A stretch of DNA of 39,093 nt, taken from Pararhodospirillum oryzae (lineage in GTDB: Bacteria > Pseudomonadota > Alphaproteobacteria > Rhodospirillales > Rhodospirillaceae). Every line of letters starts with the position of its first letter. The first letter of the stretch is position 1. Positions 9,929 to 19,187 of this stretch are shown one piece after another. The DNA is taken from positions 1-39,093 of the forward strand of contig NZ_BJZO01000038.1 in assembly GCF_007992075.1 (NCBI RefSeq), written 5' to 3'. The position numbers and the translations under genes were made by a program. Under the pieces are notes generated by a model. That model was not told the DNA's origin. It was given only the letters and a program-made list of their open reading frames with translations, and made no database searches.

Positions 9929-10248
9929 CCCCTCCTGTGCGGGCGGAAACGGTGGAAAACCCGGAACGCACCCAGGGGCCTTCCTTTCGCCTCCCTCTCC
10001 TCTCTGCCCCGCGAGAGAATTTTTCGAAAGCGTTCCGAATCCGGCCACAATCCTTGGTCTATTTTCGCGTCGGCGGTATCTTGTTCGGGTGATCCCCCCA
10101 CCCGCCCGGCCCGTCAGGAGTGGGGACCCGCCCCGAAAGGGAACGCCGGGAAAAAGGGGATCCGCCTTTCGGAACCGCCAGGCGCAAAATCGGGAGAGCG
10201 CTTCTCCGCTTCCGGTCCTGTGCACGGCGCGCCAAGGGGGGGCTAGAC
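9929..10248. other. Intergenic region between response regulator and kinase
   Basis: These 320 bases contain no supportable gene if the kinase starts at 10249. If it starts at the upstream GTG (10120), the gap is 191 bases. The part after 10120 is open in the kinase frame but encodes an Arg-rich, low-complexity stretch that looks non-coding. No terminator with a T tract was found, so the two genes may be co-transcribed. Confidence 0.45.
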
Positions 10249-12429
10249 GTGTTTGGCGATCGAGCGTTCGGTTTTCTTTCGACCACGCGCCCAAGCACCG
10301 GGGCGCACCCGCTTCGACACGACTGCGCGGTGTTTCTGGTGGCTGGCGGCCTTGCCACGGCCGCCGCCTACGTCAACGTCAACATTCCCCACACCGATAT
10401 TTTTCTGTCGGGACGCTATGCGTTCGGTGCCATGGGCTTCGTGCTCCTGCGGTTCTGGGGAATGGCGCTGCTGCTGGCCGCCTTGCTGGCGGCGGTGGGG
10501 CAGCACACCTTGCCGCTGGGGGTGGTTTTCCCCATCAACATGGGGTTGACGCTCCCCTTCATGGTGATTTTACGTCTTTTGTATCGTTTTATCCTGATCA
10601 GGGTGGACAATCCGGTTTGGTTTGCCCTCCTGTGGATCGCCGCCGTGATGACGTATTATCAGGGGGTCATGGTGGGTATTGGCGTGATCGAAGCCTACCG
10701 CCACGACTGGGCAGCCGATCAATCGATCCTGAGCTATTTCCGGGCCCAGTCCCACCTGATTGAATCGGCCCTGGTGGCGGTGGTTTCGGCGACCGGTCTG
10801 ACCCTGGTGCGCAGCTACGAGCTTGTGGTGCGCCAGAGCCGCGAACTGGAGGTCACCTTGCGCTCGATCGGGGACGCGGTGATCGTCACCGATGCCCGGG
10901 GGATGGTGCGCCGCGTGAACCCCGAGGCGGCGCGTCTGACCGGCTGGAGCGAGGACGAAGCCCGGGGCCGTCCTCTTTCGCATATTCTTCGCCTTTTCAA
11001 CGTGGAAACGCGCCGCCCGGTGTCCGACCCGGTCTCGCGCGTCCTGGCCGGGGGCCACGCCGTCGGGCTTGCCAACCACACGGGAATGATTGCCCGCGAT
11101 GGTCGCGAGTACCAGATCTCGGACAGCGCCGCGCCCATCCTCGACGGCCACGCCCCGGGCACTCCCCTGCCCCCGCGCGGCGTGGTGATGGTGTTTCGCG
11201 ACGTCACCGGCGCGTATCGCGTGCAAGCTGATCTCGCCAACCAGAAGCGTCATTTCGAAAGGGCCGTCGCCGCCAGCGCGACCGCCGTGTGGGATTGGAA
11301 CGTGCGCACCGACAACGTGGAATGGGCAGGGGATACCCTGGGTCTTTTCGACAGGGAAACCGGCGCGGGCAACGCCCGCGTGCTCCGGGAGCACATCGCG
11401 GGTCAGCTCGGCGCCAAGGACCGGATGATCTTTTTCGCGCGGCTCACCGAAGCCCTGGAAACCGGAGAGGAGTTCCAGCATATCGCGCGCCTCAATCGCC
11501 CGGGAAGCCCGCCCCGCTGGCTGCGCAGCCGGGGCCGGGTGACGGAATACGACGCCAACGGGCCCATCCGCCTGTCGGGCACCACGCAGGATGTCACCGA
11601 CTTGCAAAATACCCTGGAGGCGCTGCGCCAGTCCAACGCCGACCTGGAGCGCTTCGCTTCCATGGCCTCCCATGATCTGCAAGAGCCCATTCGCGCCCTT
11701 GTGGCCTATTCCCAACTTCTGGAGCGCCGCCATGGCGAGCACCTCGACCAGGAGGCCAGGGAGTTCCTGGCGTTCATTGTCGGGGGCGCCAGGCGGATGA
11801 AGACCCTGATCCTGGATCTTCTGGAATATTCCCGGGTCGGCAGCCCCGTTCCCCCGTTCACGGAAGTGGATCTCAATGCCGTCCTGGCCGAGGTGCGGGA
11901 AAACCTGGCTCAGGCGATCTCCGAGACCGGCGCGCATCTTGACGTCGAGGCCCTGCCCACGGTCCCGGGCGACCGGCGCCATCTCACGTCGCTGTTTCAG
12001 AACCTCGTCGCCAACGCCCTGAAATTCCGCCGCGCCGAATGCGCCCCCCACGTCCACGTCGCGGCCCATCCCTTCCCCGATGCCTGGGAGGTGCACGTCA
12101 GCGATGACGGCATTGGCATTGATCTGGCCTATCAGGATTTGATTTTCGAGCCGTTCAAGCGGCTCCATCCCAGCAGCCGCTACACCGGCACCGGGATTGG
12201 CCTCGCGGTGGCCCGGCGGATCGTCGAACGCCATGGGGGCACCATCCGGGTGAAAAGCGCGCCTGGCGAGGGCAGTTGCTTCATCGTCACCCTGCCCTGT
12301 CTCCCCCCCCTGGCGCAAACGCGGGCCTTGGAAGAAACGCAAGACGACACCGGGGAGGCGCAAGAGGCGCAAGAAGACACCCCCACGAAAAAACCGGGGG
12401 AAGCAGAGCCTCCCCCGGCGCTTTACTAG
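10249..12429 (+). CDS. Membrane-bound PAS-PAS sensor histidine kinase
   Basis: About 726 residues from the GTG at 10249, preceded by a GGGGG-type site; a GTG at 10120 would add 43 Arg-rich residues. Residue numbers below count from the longer form. Residues about 68-230 hold roughly five hydrophobic segments forming an integral membrane sensor of no family I can name. Then come a PAS domain (about 243-365, IGDAVIVTDARGMVRRVNP), a second PAS/PAC (about 378-495, ending SGTTQDVTD), a HisKA domain with H518 in SMASHDLQEPIRALVAYS, and a HATPase domain with NLVANALKF, DDGIGID, IFEPFKRLH and GTGIGLA. The SHDLQEP H-box is of the bacteriophytochrome-like HK subtype. An acidic 40-residue tail follows. 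The preceding response regulator is its probable partner (inference from adjacency). Confidence 0.88.
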   Translation: MFGDRAFGFLSTTRPSTGAHPLRHDCAVFLVAGGLATAAAYVNVNIPHTDIFLSGRYAFGAMGFVLLRFWGMALLLAALLAAVGQHTLPLGVVFPINMGLTLPFMVILRLLYRFILIRVDNPVWFALLWIAAVMTYYQGVMVGIGVIEAYRHDWAADQSILSYFRAQSHLIESALVAVVSATGLTLVRSYELVVRQSRELEVTLRSIGDAVIVTDARGMVRRVNPEAARLTGWSEDEARGRPLSHILRLFNVETRRPVSDPVSRVLAGGHAVGLANHTGMIARDGREYQISDSAAPILDGHAPGTPLPPRGVVMVFRDVTGAYRVQADLANQKRHFERAVAASATAVWDWNVRTDNVEWAGDTLGLFDRETGAGNARVLREHIAGQLGAKDRMIFFARLTEALETGEEFQHIARLNRPGSPPRWLRSRGRVTEYDANGPIRLSGTTQDVTDLQNTLEALRQSNADLERFASMASHDLQEPIRALVAYSQLLERRHGEHLDQEAREFLAFIVGGARRMKTLILDLLEYSRVGSPVPPFTEVDLNAVLAEVRENLAQAISETGAHLDVEALPTVPGDRRHLTSLFQNLVANALKFRRAECAPHVHVAAHPFPDAWEVHVSDDGIGIDLAYQDLIFEPFKRLHPSSRYTGTGIGLAVARRIVERHGGTIRVKSAPGEGSCFIVTLPCLPPLAQTRALEETQDDTGEAQEAQEDTPTKKPGEAEPPPALY

Positions 12430-12430
12430 A

Positions 12431-12471
12431 GCATTCTCAGCCGAAATGGACACCGTTTCGGCTGAGAATGC
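12431..12471. repeat. Palindromic intergenic element, copy A
   Basis: A perfect inverted repeat with 16-bp arms: 12431-12446 (begins GCATTCTCAGCC) and 12456-12471, loop TGGACACCG. It begins one base after the kinase stop codon, between two convergent genes. It can act as a bidirectional transcription stop or 3' stabiliser, though no long T tract is attached. It shares loop and inner stem with the element at 7745-7769. Confidence 0.85.
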
Positions 12472-12490
12472 GATGATTCAAAAAACTGAA

Positions 12491-12524
12491 GCGCATTCAC
12501 TGATCCATTTCGATCGGAATGCGC
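12491..12524. repeat. Degenerate inverted copy of the palindromic element, copy B
   Basis: GCGCATTC (12491-12498) and GAATGCGC (12517-12524) form a perfect 8-bp terminal stem. On the minus strand the inside contains CGAAATGGA, matching the inner stem and loop start of copy A in inverted orientation. Copies A and B thus form a head-to-head pair between the kinase and pckG genes. Confidence 0.6.
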
Positions 12525-12530
12525 CCCCGA

Positions 12531-12552
12531 GGCCCGGACCGTGGTCCGGGCC
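12531..12552 (-). terminator. GC-rich hairpin at the end of pckG
   Basis: GGCCCGGACC (12531-12540) pairs perfectly with GGTCCGGGCC (12543-12552), four bases past the pckG stop codon on the minus strand. The two bases between the arms are too few for a loop, so the real hairpin must open its innermost pairs. No T tract follows, so termination may need Rho. Confidence 0.5.
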
Positions 12553-12556
12553 GGTG

Positions 12557-14395
12557 TTATTCGGCGGCGGCCGGCAGGGTCCACACGTCGGGCGCCTGCT
12601 CCAGACGGGAAAGCTGGGCCTCGCGCTGTTCCAGCAGGGCCTTGGGCGCGCGATCGCCGAACTGGGCGAAGTGCACATCCTGGCGCTGGACTTCGTCGCG
12701 GGCCACGTCCTTGTGCACGGCCATGATCTTGTGGAACTTGGCCATGTCGAACTCGGACAGGCCGTCCCAGCGCAGATCGCCTTCGCCCGGCACGAAACCG
12801 ATCGGGCTTTCCACGGCATGGCCGGTGCCATCGCAGCGCGACAGGATCCATTCCAGGGCGCGCATGTTGTCGCCATAGCCCGGCCAGATGAAACGGCCGT
12901 TTTCGTCGCGGCGGAACCAGTTCACGCGGAAGATCTTGGGCAGCTTGTCGCCTTCGATCTTGGTGCCCATGTCCAGCCAATGCTGCCAGTAGTCGGCCAT
13001 GTTGTAGCCGCAGAACGGCAGCATCGCCATGGGATCGCGGCGGATGCCCTTCTGGCCGTCGGCGGCGGCGGTGGCTTCCGAGCCCATGGTGGCAGCCAGA
13101 TAGACGCCGTGGGTCCAGTCAAAGCTCTGGAAGACCAGCGGGAAGTTGTTGGACACGCGCCCGCCGAAGATGAAGGCGCTGATCGGCACGCCGGCCGGGT
13201 TTTCCCAATCGGGATCGATCGAGGGCGTCTGGTTGGCGGGCGCGGTGAAGCGGGCGTTGGGATGCGCCGCCGGACGACCGCAGTCCGGGGTCCACTCCTG
13301 GCCCTTCCAGTCGATCAGGCGGGCGGGCTTGTCCTGGGTCATGCCTTCCCACCACACGTCACCGTCCTCGGTAAGGGCGACGTTGGTGAAGATCGAGTTC
13401 TTCGAGCACGCGATCATGGCATTGGGGTTGGTGTGCGCCCCGGTGCCCGGGGCCACGCCGAAATAGCCGGCCTCGGGATTGATGGCGCGCAAGGTGCCAT
13501 CCGGGCCCGGCTTGACCCAGGCGATATCGTCGCCGATCGTGGTCACTTCCCAGCCTTCATAGGCGGCGGGCGGGATCAGCATGGCGAAGTTGGTCTTGCC
13601 GCAGGCGCTGGGGAAGGCGCCGGCCACGTAGCGCTTGCGACCATCCGGGCTCTTCACGCCCAAAATCAGCATGTGCTCGGCCAGCCAACCCTCGTCGCGG
13701 GCCATGACCGAGGCAATGCGCAAGGCCAGGCACTTCTTGCCCAACAGGGCATTGCCGCCGTAGCCCGAGCCATACGACATGATCTCGCGGGTTTCGGGGA
13801 AGTGGACGATGTAGCGGTTGGCGGCGTTGCACGGCCAGGCCACGTCCTTCTCGCCGGCGGCCAGCGGCTTGCCCACCGAGTGCAGGCACGGCACGAACTC
13901 GCCATCGCCCAGCACGTCCAGCACCTTCGAGCCCATGCGGGTCATGATGCGCATGTTGGTGACGACGTAGGGGCTGTCGGTGAGTTCAACGCCGATGTGG
14001 GCGATCGGGCTGCCCAGCGGACCCATCGAGAACGGAATCACATAAAGGGTGCGCCCCTTCATGCAGCCCGCGTACAGCTTCTTCAAGGTCGCCCGCATTT
14101 CATCGGGGTCGGTCCAGTTATTGGTCGGACCGGCTTCTTCCTTCGTCTTGGAGCAGATGAAGGTACGATCCTCGACGCGGGCCACGTCGGCGGGATCCGA
14201 ACGGCACAGGTAGCTGTTCGGGCGCAGTTCCGGGTTCAGACGAATGAACGTCCCGGAATCGACCATTTCCTGGCAAAGGCGGTCGTATTCCTCCTGGGAG
14301 CCGTCGCACCAATGGACCCGATCGGGCTCGCAGAGCTTGGTCACTTCCTCGACCCACGCGAGGAGCTTTTGGTTGCGGGTTGGGCTCATGCTCAT
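12557..14395 (-). CDS. pckG: GTP-dependent phosphoenolpyruvate carboxykinase
   Basis: A 612-residue cytosolic enzyme converting oxaloacetate and GTP to PEP, GDP and CO2, the committed step from TCA-cycle acids to gluconeogenesis. It belongs to the GTP class, shown by length and by [17 protein letters not shown], where the P-loop carries the hyper-reactive cysteine. Further signatures are [36 protein letters not shown] and [18 protein letters not shown]. The ATP-dependent form (PckA) is unrelated in these segments. I chose the ATG at 14395 because GGAGG lies 5 bases upstream; a second ATG follows two codons later. It is divergent from the PCuAC-chvI-chvG genes across a 466-bp gap. In many alphaproteobacteria a pck gene sits divergently beside chvI, where ChvI/ChvG is tied to its control (family knowledge). 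Confidence 0.97.
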   Translation of the reverse strand: MSMSPTRNQKLLAWVEEVTKLCEPDRVHWCDGSQEEYDRLCQEMVDSGTFIRLNPELRPNSYLCRSDPADVARVEDRTFICSKTKEEAGPTNNWTDPDEMRATLKKLYAGCMKGRTLYVIPFSMGPLGSPIAHIGVELTDSPYVVTNMRIMTRMGSKVLDVLGDGEFVPCLHSVGKPLAAGEKDVAWPCNAANRYIVHFPETREIMSYGSGYGGNALLGKKCLALRIASVMARDEGWLAEHMLILGVKSPDGRKRYVAGAFPSACGKTNFAMLIPPAAYEGWEVTTIGDDIAWVKPGPDGTLRAINPEAGYFGVAPGTGAHTNPNAMIACSKNSIFTNVALTEDGDVWWEGMTQDKPARLIDWKGQEWTPDCGRPAAHPNARFTAPANQTPSIDPDWENPAGVPISAFIFGGRVSNNFPLVFQSFDWTHGVYLAATMGSEATAAADGQKGIRRDPMAMLPFCGYNMADYWQHWLDMGTKIEGDKLPKIFRVNWFRRDENGRFIWPGYGDNMRALEWILSRCDGTGHAVESPIGFVPGEGDLRWDGLSEFDMAKFHKIMAVHKDVARDEVQRQDVHFAQFGDRAPKALLEQREAQLSRLEQAPDVWTLPAAAE

Positions 14396-14862
14396 ATCGT
14401 CCTCCGGTTGGAACAATTTTTAGGAACGTAGTGAGTCCCCGCCCCATCGGCAACAAGTTCGCGGTCTGGGACGGTGACTCTCTTCAAGATGTCAGGAAAC
14501 CGTCGCCGGGCCGTCCCGGATACGGCCAGTCGTGCCTCTCCCGGATTGTCCGTTTCATACGGAAAGCCAGGGAGCGACAGGCGCGGTCGTTCAGGTCGGT
14601 GCATCATGGGGTGATTCCACTATACGGGGGTAGCGGTGCCCAGGGAAAGGGAGATTCCGCCTCGAAACCATCCTTTTTCCCCCCGCGAGCGGAGAAACGT
14701 TCTGGAAAAGAGGAGCCAGAAAACCCAATAAGGACAAGGGGCTGTCAAAGGAACGCCGGAAACGGAGCGTTCCGCCCTGGGAAAGGCCGACCTTTTGCCC
14801 ATTTTGATGTACGATTATCCTCGGGCTTTATGTCCGTTTGATCACGAGGAGGGCTTCGGATC
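14396..14862. other. Divergent regulatory region between pckG and the PCuAC-chvIG operon
   Basis: No gene is seen in these 467 bases. On the minus strand TTGCCG followed after 17 bases by TACGTT (near 14452-14424) could be the pckG promoter. On the plus strand TTTTGC with TATCCT about 17 bases on (near 14793-14820) is a possible promoter for the chaperone-chvIG operon. A perfect 7-bp hairpin, GGAACGC (14750-14756) with GCGTTCC (14767-14773), lies between them. Purine-rich runs occupy 14690-14750. ChvI binding sites would be expected here but cannot be assigned by eye. Confidence 0.4.
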
Positions 14863-15411
14863 ATGGCGATATGCGCGTTATCACGGCTTGTTGTCGTTGT
14901 TGGTGTCGGCGTGGGGGGCTTCATGGGGGGCTTTGTCGGGGGGGGCGCCGACCCTGTCCGGTTCGCCTGGGAGGCGTCGCCGGCCCTTGCCCAGGAAACC
15001 GACTCGGTCCCGGCCGGTTTGATCACCATTGAACGCCCGTGGGCCCGTGCCTCGGCGGGCACGGCGACGGTTGCGGGGGTGTTCATGACCTTGCACAATG
15101 GGGGAGCGAAGGACCGCCTGATCCGGGCGGCAAGCCCGGCGGCGGGGCTGGTCGAGATCCATCAGACCCGCATGGAAGACGGGGTGATGCGCATGCGTCC
15201 CGTGGAAGCCCTTGACCTCGCGCCGGGAACCGACACCGTGTTGCGGCCGGGCGGGCTCCATGTGATGTTGATTGACCTGAAGGCTCCCCTGGTGGAAGGG
15301 GAAAGGGTCCGCGTCGATCTGACGTTCGAGCACGCCGGACCCGTGACCATCGAGGCGATTGTGCGGCCCGTCGGCGCCCAGGACGCCGGCGCCGCCCCGA
15401 AAGGACAATGA
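14863..15411 (+). CDS. PCuAC-family periplasmic copper chaperone
   Basis: A 182-residue protein with a Gly/Val-rich hydrophobic N terminus (about residues 8-27) and a PALAQE cleavage-like site near residue 43, hence exported. The mature domain carries the complete copper site H(x10)M(x21)HxM: H100, M111, H133 and M135. The segments [20 protein letters not shown] and [11 protein letters not shown] are characteristic. PCuAC proteins bind Cu(I) in the periplasm and deliver it to the CuA site of cytochrome oxidase, often together with Sco (family knowledge). No sco or oxidase gene is nearby. The start has a GAGGAGGG ribosome-binding site. Its stop overlaps the chvI start codon, so it is translationally coupled to a two-component system, an uncommon setting. 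Confidence 0.92.
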   Translation: MAICALSRLVVVVGVGVGGFMGGFVGGGADPVRFAWEASPALAQETDSVPAGLITIERPWARASAGTATVAGVFMTLHNGGAKDRLIRAASPAAGLVEIHQTRMEDGVMRMRPVEALDLAPGTDTVLRPGGLHVMLIDLKAPLVEGERVRVDLTFEHAGPVTIEAIVRPVGAQDAGAAPKGQ

Positions 15412-16160
15412 CCGTGAGCCGCAGCATTGCGTTGGTCGACGACGACCGGAACATCCTGACCTCGGTCTCCCTGACCCTGGAAGCCGAGGGCTTTGAAGTC
15501 ACCACCTACAACGACGGCGCCGAGGCCCTGCGCGGCCTGCTGGCCGATCCGGTCGACCTGGCCGTTCTCGACATCAAGATGCCGCGCATGGATGGCATGG
15601 AGCTGCTGCAAAAACTGCGCGAGCGCACCGCCATGCCCGTCATCTTCCTGACGTCCAAGGACGACGAAGTCGACGAGTTGATGGGCCTGCGCCTGGGCGC
15701 CGACGACTATATCAAGAAGCCGTTCTCCCAGCGCCTGCTGATCGAACGCATCCGGGCCCTGCTGCGCCGCCTGGAGCTGCGCTCCGGCGCGAGCGGCCCG
15801 GATCTTTCGAAAAGCGCCCTGGTGCGCGGCGATCTGACCCTTGACCCGGATCGCCATTTGTGTGCCTGGAAAGGCAAGCCGGTGGACCTCACCGTCACCG
15901 AGTTCCTGATCCTTCAGGCCCTGGCCCAGCGCCCGGGCCACGTCAAGAGCCGCGACCAGCTCATCGACGCCGCCTATGGCGAGAATATCTATGTGGATGA
16001 CCGGACGATCGACAGTCACATCAAGCGCTTGCGCAAGAAATTCCGTGACGTTGACCGCACGTTCTCGGAAATCGAAACGCTCTACGGGGTGGGATATCGC
16101 TACAAGGATCCCACGCCGCTGCGCTCGGGGCCGGACGGCGACGGCAATGCTCCTTTGTAA
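15408..16160 (+). CDS. chvI: Two-component response regulator ChvI
   Basis: A 250-residue OmpR/PhoB-class regulator. The receiver domain has the acidic pocket DDD (11-13), phospho-acceptor D55 in [12 protein letters not shown]82 in FLTSKDDE and the lysine in YIKKPFS. The C-terminal winged helix contains [19 protein letters not shown] and [16 protein letters not shown], followed by a YGVGYRY wing. The [17 protein letters not shown] and [17 protein letters not shown] segments identify ChvI specifically. ChvI responds to acid and envelope stress and affects central carbon metabolism and the cell surface in alphaproteobacteria (family knowledge). The ATG at 15408 overlaps the chaperone stop; a GTG two codons later is an alternative. 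chvG follows. Confidence 0.95.
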   Translation: MTVSRSIALVDDDRNILTSVSLTLEAEGFEVTTYNDGAEALRGLLADPVDLAVLDIKMPRMDGMELLQKLRERTAMPVIFLTSKDDEVDELMGLRLGADDYIKKPFSQRLLIERIRALLRRLELRSGASGPDLSKSALVRGDLTLDPDRHLCAWKGKPVDLTVTEFLILQALAQRPGHVKSRDQLIDAAYGENIYVDDRTIDSHIKRLRKKFRDVDRTFSEIETLYGVGYRYKDPTPLRSGPDGDGNAPL

Positions 16161-16202
16161 TCCTGGCCTGTGCCGTTTTCCGCTTGTTCCTGGGCCCTGA
16201 CC

Positions 16203-17909
16203 ATGACCTCCCCTTCCGCCGCCGGCCGCCTCGATCCGGCGGACGACACCGACGACGCCCACCAAGGTCCCCGCGGCTCCCGCCGGGGCAGCCGGGGCTT
16301 GTTCCGCTCGTCGCTGACCCGGCGGATCCTGGCGGTCAACCTGATGGCGCCGATTTTCCTGGCCGTCGGCTTTTTGTACCTGGACACCTACAAGCGGGCC
16401 CTCACCGCCTCGACCTTCCAGGCCCTTGGCACCGAGGCCGACCTGATCGCCGCCGCCATCGCCGAGGGCGCGATCAACCTGGACGTCAGCGTGGACGGGC
16501 TGGTGGTGCGCGCCACCCACGGCATCAACCCGGAAACCGGACGCCAGATGCTGCGCCGGCTGGGCAATCTGGCGCGGGTGCGCGCGCGCCTGTTCGACAC
16601 CAATGGCGCCCTGGTCGGCGACAGCAACGCCCTGATCGGGTTTGGCGGCGTGGTGCAGATCACCGACCTGCCGCCCCCCTCCCCCACCCGGCCGCCGGTG
16701 CCCAGCATGGCCCGGCGCCTGTACGACGCCTTGTTTCCCTCGGCCGCCGAGAACAGCGGCCTGGTCACCGAGGTCGAGCACGACAACCCCACCGTGGGCG
16801 ACTACCCCGAGGCGGCCGAGGCCCTGACCCTGGGGGAACGCAGCCAGGCCATGCGCGTGCAGCCCGACCGGGGGCTGGTGCTGTCGGTCGCGGTGCCGGT
16901 GCAGTACTATAAACAGGTGGTGGGCGTGGTCATGGTCTCGCGCCCCGGGGACGACATCGTCGAAAGCCTGTTCGAGATGCGTCTCGCGGTGCTGGAGATT
17001 TTCACCTTCACCTTGTCGCTGACCATTTCCCTGTCGTTGTATCTGGCGGGAACGATCGCGCGGCCCCTGGTGCGCCTGGCCAATGCCGCCGACCAGGTAC
17101 GCCGGGGCAAGGAAGGCCACGAAACCGGGATCCCCGATTACTCGGACCGCGCCGACGAACTGGGCGACCTGTCCGAGGCCCTGCGCGGCATGACCGAAGC
17201 CCTGTGGAAACGCATGGACGCGATCGAGGGCTTCGCCGCCGACGTGGCGCATGAAATCAAGAACCCCCTCACCTCGCTGCGCAGCGCCGTGGAAACGGCG
17301 GCGCGGCTGGACGATCCCGCCAAGCAAAAGCGCCTGATGGCGGTGGTCGTTGACGACGTGCAGCGCCTGGATCGCCTGATCACCGACATCAGCGACGCCT
17401 CGCGCATGGACGCCGAGATGTCGCGGGCCGAAAAAGAGCCGGTGCGCCTGCGCCCGATCCTGGAAACCCTGGCCGAGATCCACGCGAGCGAGGCCGAGGA
17501 CCAGAAACTCACCATCCGGGTGGAAGGCGATCCCCAGGACTCCTTGATCGTGCATGGCATGGAAGGGCGGCTGGTTCAGGTGTTCCGCAACCTTCTGGTC
17601 AACGCCTTGTCGTTCTCGCCCTATGGCAAGACCATCCGCCTCAAGGGGCGACGGGTGCGCGACCGCATCGTGATCAGTGTGGACGACGAGGGGCCGGGCC
17701 TGCCGCCGGGATCCGAGGAGCTGATTTTCAAGCGCTTCTATTCCGAGCGGCCGGCGGACGAAAAATTCGGCACCCATTCCGGGCTGGGGCTGGCCATCTC
17801 GCGCCAGATTGTCGAGGCCCACGGCGGCACGATCCGGGCCAACAACCGCCTGGGCAGCGACGGCCGCGTGCAAGGGGCCCGCTTCGTGGTGGATCTGCCG
17901 GCGGGATAA
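16203..17909 (+). CDS. chvG: Sensor histidine kinase ChvG
   Basis: A 568-residue membrane kinase. The chosen ATG at 16203 gives an acidic cytoplasmic tail, then the RSSLTRRILAVNLMAPI segment typical of ChvG leading into TM1 (about 42-61). A periplasmic sensor of about 200 residues follows, then TM2 (about 262-286), a HAMP region, HisKA with H350 in ADVAHEIKNPLTSLRS, and HATPase with NLLVNALSFSP, DDEGPGLPPG and SGLGLAISRQI. A GTG at 16170 would add 11 residues; neither start has a strong ribosome-binding site. It is the partner of ChvI. In many alphaproteobacteria hprK and PTS genes follow chvG; here the next gene is epmA on the other strand. A GC-rich hairpin (17920-17927 with 17933-17940) separates the two convergent genes. 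Confidence 0.94.
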   Translation: MTSPSAAGRLDPADDTDDAHQGPRGSRRGSRGLFRSSLTRRILAVNLMAPIFLAVGFLYLDTYKRALTASTFQALGTEADLIAAAIAEGAINLDVSVDGLVVRATHGINPETGRQMLRRLGNLARVRARLFDTNGALVGDSNALIGFGGVVQITDLPPPSPTRPPVPSMARRLYDALFPSAAENSGLVTEVEHDNPTVGDYPEAAEALTLGERSQAMRVQPDRGLVLSVAVPVQYYKQVVGVVMVSRPGDDIVESLFEMRLAVLEIFTFTLSLTISLSLYLAGTIARPLVRLANAADQVRRGKEGHETGIPDYSDRADELGDLSEALRGMTEALWKRMDAIEGFAADVAHEIKNPLTSLRSAVETAARLDDPAKQKRLMAVVVDDVQRLDRLITDISDASRMDAEMSRAEKEPVRLRPILETLAEIHASEAEDQKLTIRVEGDPQDSLIVHGMEGRLVQVFRNLLVNALSFSPYGKTIRLKGRRVRDRIVISVDDEGPGLPPGSEELIFKRFYSERPADEKFGTHSGLGLAISRQIVEAHGGTIRANNRLGSDGRVQGARFVVDLPAG

Positions 17910-17927
17910 CCCCCCGGGGGGCGCCGG

Positions 17928-19010
17928 TCAGGCCGGCGCCACGGGAGCCCAAAGCACCTGATCGATCGACGTGGCCCCGGTGCACACCATGACCAGCCGG
18001 TCGAAGCCCAGGGCGGCCCCGCAGCACTCGGGCATGCCCTGGTGCAAGGCGGCCAGGAGATCCTCGTCCAGGGGATAGCGTTCCCCGTACAGCTGTTCCT
18101 TGATCGCCATGTCGGCCTCGAAGCGCGCGCGCTGTTCCACGGGATCGGTCAGTTCGCCAAAGGCGTTGGCCAGCTCCAGGCCGCCGGCGTACAGCTCGAA
18201 GCGCTGGGCAAAACGCGGATCCAGCGGGTCGGGGCGCGACAGCGCGGCCATGCACACGGGGTAGCCATGCAGGAAACAGGGCCGTTCGGCGCCCAGGAAC
18301 GGCTCGACCCGATCCAGCAGCACGCGAAAGAACACGTCCTCGAAGCGGTCGTCGGGCGAACAGGCGAGCCCCAGGGCCTCGACCGCGCGGGCCAGGGGAC
18401 GGGGATCGGGCTCGCGGGCGTCGCCACTCAAGGCCACGGCCTCGTCGAGCAGGGCGGGAAAATCGAGGCCGGCATGGCGCGCCAGGGCCTCGCTCACGCT
18501 CAGACGTTCCCAGGGCACGAAGGGATCAACCACGTGATCCTTCCAACGCAGATGGGTAATCCCCAGGCTGACCGCGCACGCCTTCACCAGCGCTTCGGTT
18601 TCATCCATCAAGGCCGTGAACGTCTGCCCGGCCCGGTACCATTCCAGCATGGTGAACTCGGGGTGATGGGTGGGGCTGACCTCGCCGTTGCGATACACGC
18701 GGGCGAGCTGGAACAAGGCCGGCTCGCCCGCCGCCAGCAGCTTTTTCATCGCGAACTCGGGCGAGGTATGCAAAAACAAGGTGCGGGCACCTTGGCCAAA
18801 CGGTGATTCCAGCCGGGTCGCGAACGCCTTCAGGTGCGGTTCCAGGCCGGGGCTGACCTGCAGGGCCGGGGTTTCCACCTCGACCGAGCCGCGCCCGGCG
18901 AAAAAGGCCCGCACCGTGCCCAGCAGACGGGCCCGGGCGGCCAGGAAGGGGCGGCGCGCCGCCAGCGCCTCGGGATGAAACCAGGGAAGAGAGGGAGCAA
19001 CCTCGACCAT
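17928..19010 (-). CDS. epmA: EF-P (R)-beta-lysine ligase, lysyl-tRNA synthetase paralogue
   Basis: A 360-residue class II aminoacyl-tRNA-synthetase-like enzyme that lacks the N-terminal anticodon-binding domain of LysS. Motif 2 is seen in RVYRNGEVSPTHHPEFTMLEWY and motif 3 in GAALGFDRLVMVCTG; the ELANAFGELTDP substrate-pocket segment is also typical. EpmA activates beta-lysine and attaches it to a conserved lysine of elongation factor P, helping ribosomes through polyproline stretches. It is divergent from efp, 177 bp away, a common pairing. The ATG at 19010 has AAGGA 7 bases upstream. The aminomutase gene epmB, which makes the beta-lysine, is not within the window. Confidence 0.93.
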   Translation of the reverse strand: MVEVAPSLPWFHPEALAARRPFLAARARLLGTVRAFFAGRGSVEVETPALQVSPGLEPHLKAFATRLESPFGQGARTLFLHTSPEFAMKKLLAAGEPALFQLARVYRNGEVSPTHHPEFTMLEWYRAGQTFTALMDETEALVKACAVSLGITHLRWKDHVVDPFVPWERLSVSEALARHAGLDFPALLDEAVALSGDAREPDPRPLARAVEALGLACSPDDRFEDVFFRVLLDRVEPFLGAERPCFLHGYPVCMAALSRPDPLDPRFAQRFELYAGGLELANAFGELTDPVEQRARFEADMAIKEQLYGERYPLDEDLLAALHQGMPECCGAALGFDRLVMVCTGATSIDQVLWAPVAPA

Positions 19011-19187
19011 CGGGTAATCCTTGAAAGCAGGCGATCGGAAGAACGGGAGGCAAGGAGGCAGGCCAGGGCCCGGCGCCGTGCGGGCAGTCGGTTGCGGGAT
19101 GCGTCCCACTGTTGCCTCCTTGAGGGAACCCTGATAGGGTCCGGCCCTCCCCGAAGGCAAGATTATATTCCCGGAAGAACCCCCACC

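Noticed and set aside
10120-10248. Upstream GTG start for the PAS histidine kinase
   Set aside because: It would add an Arg-rich stretch with no membrane or domain character, and its upstream site is too close to the start. Kept only as an alternative.
12446-14431. Plus-strand open frame antisense to pckG
   Set aside because: Shadow of a fully supported gene; no ribosome-binding site or domain features.
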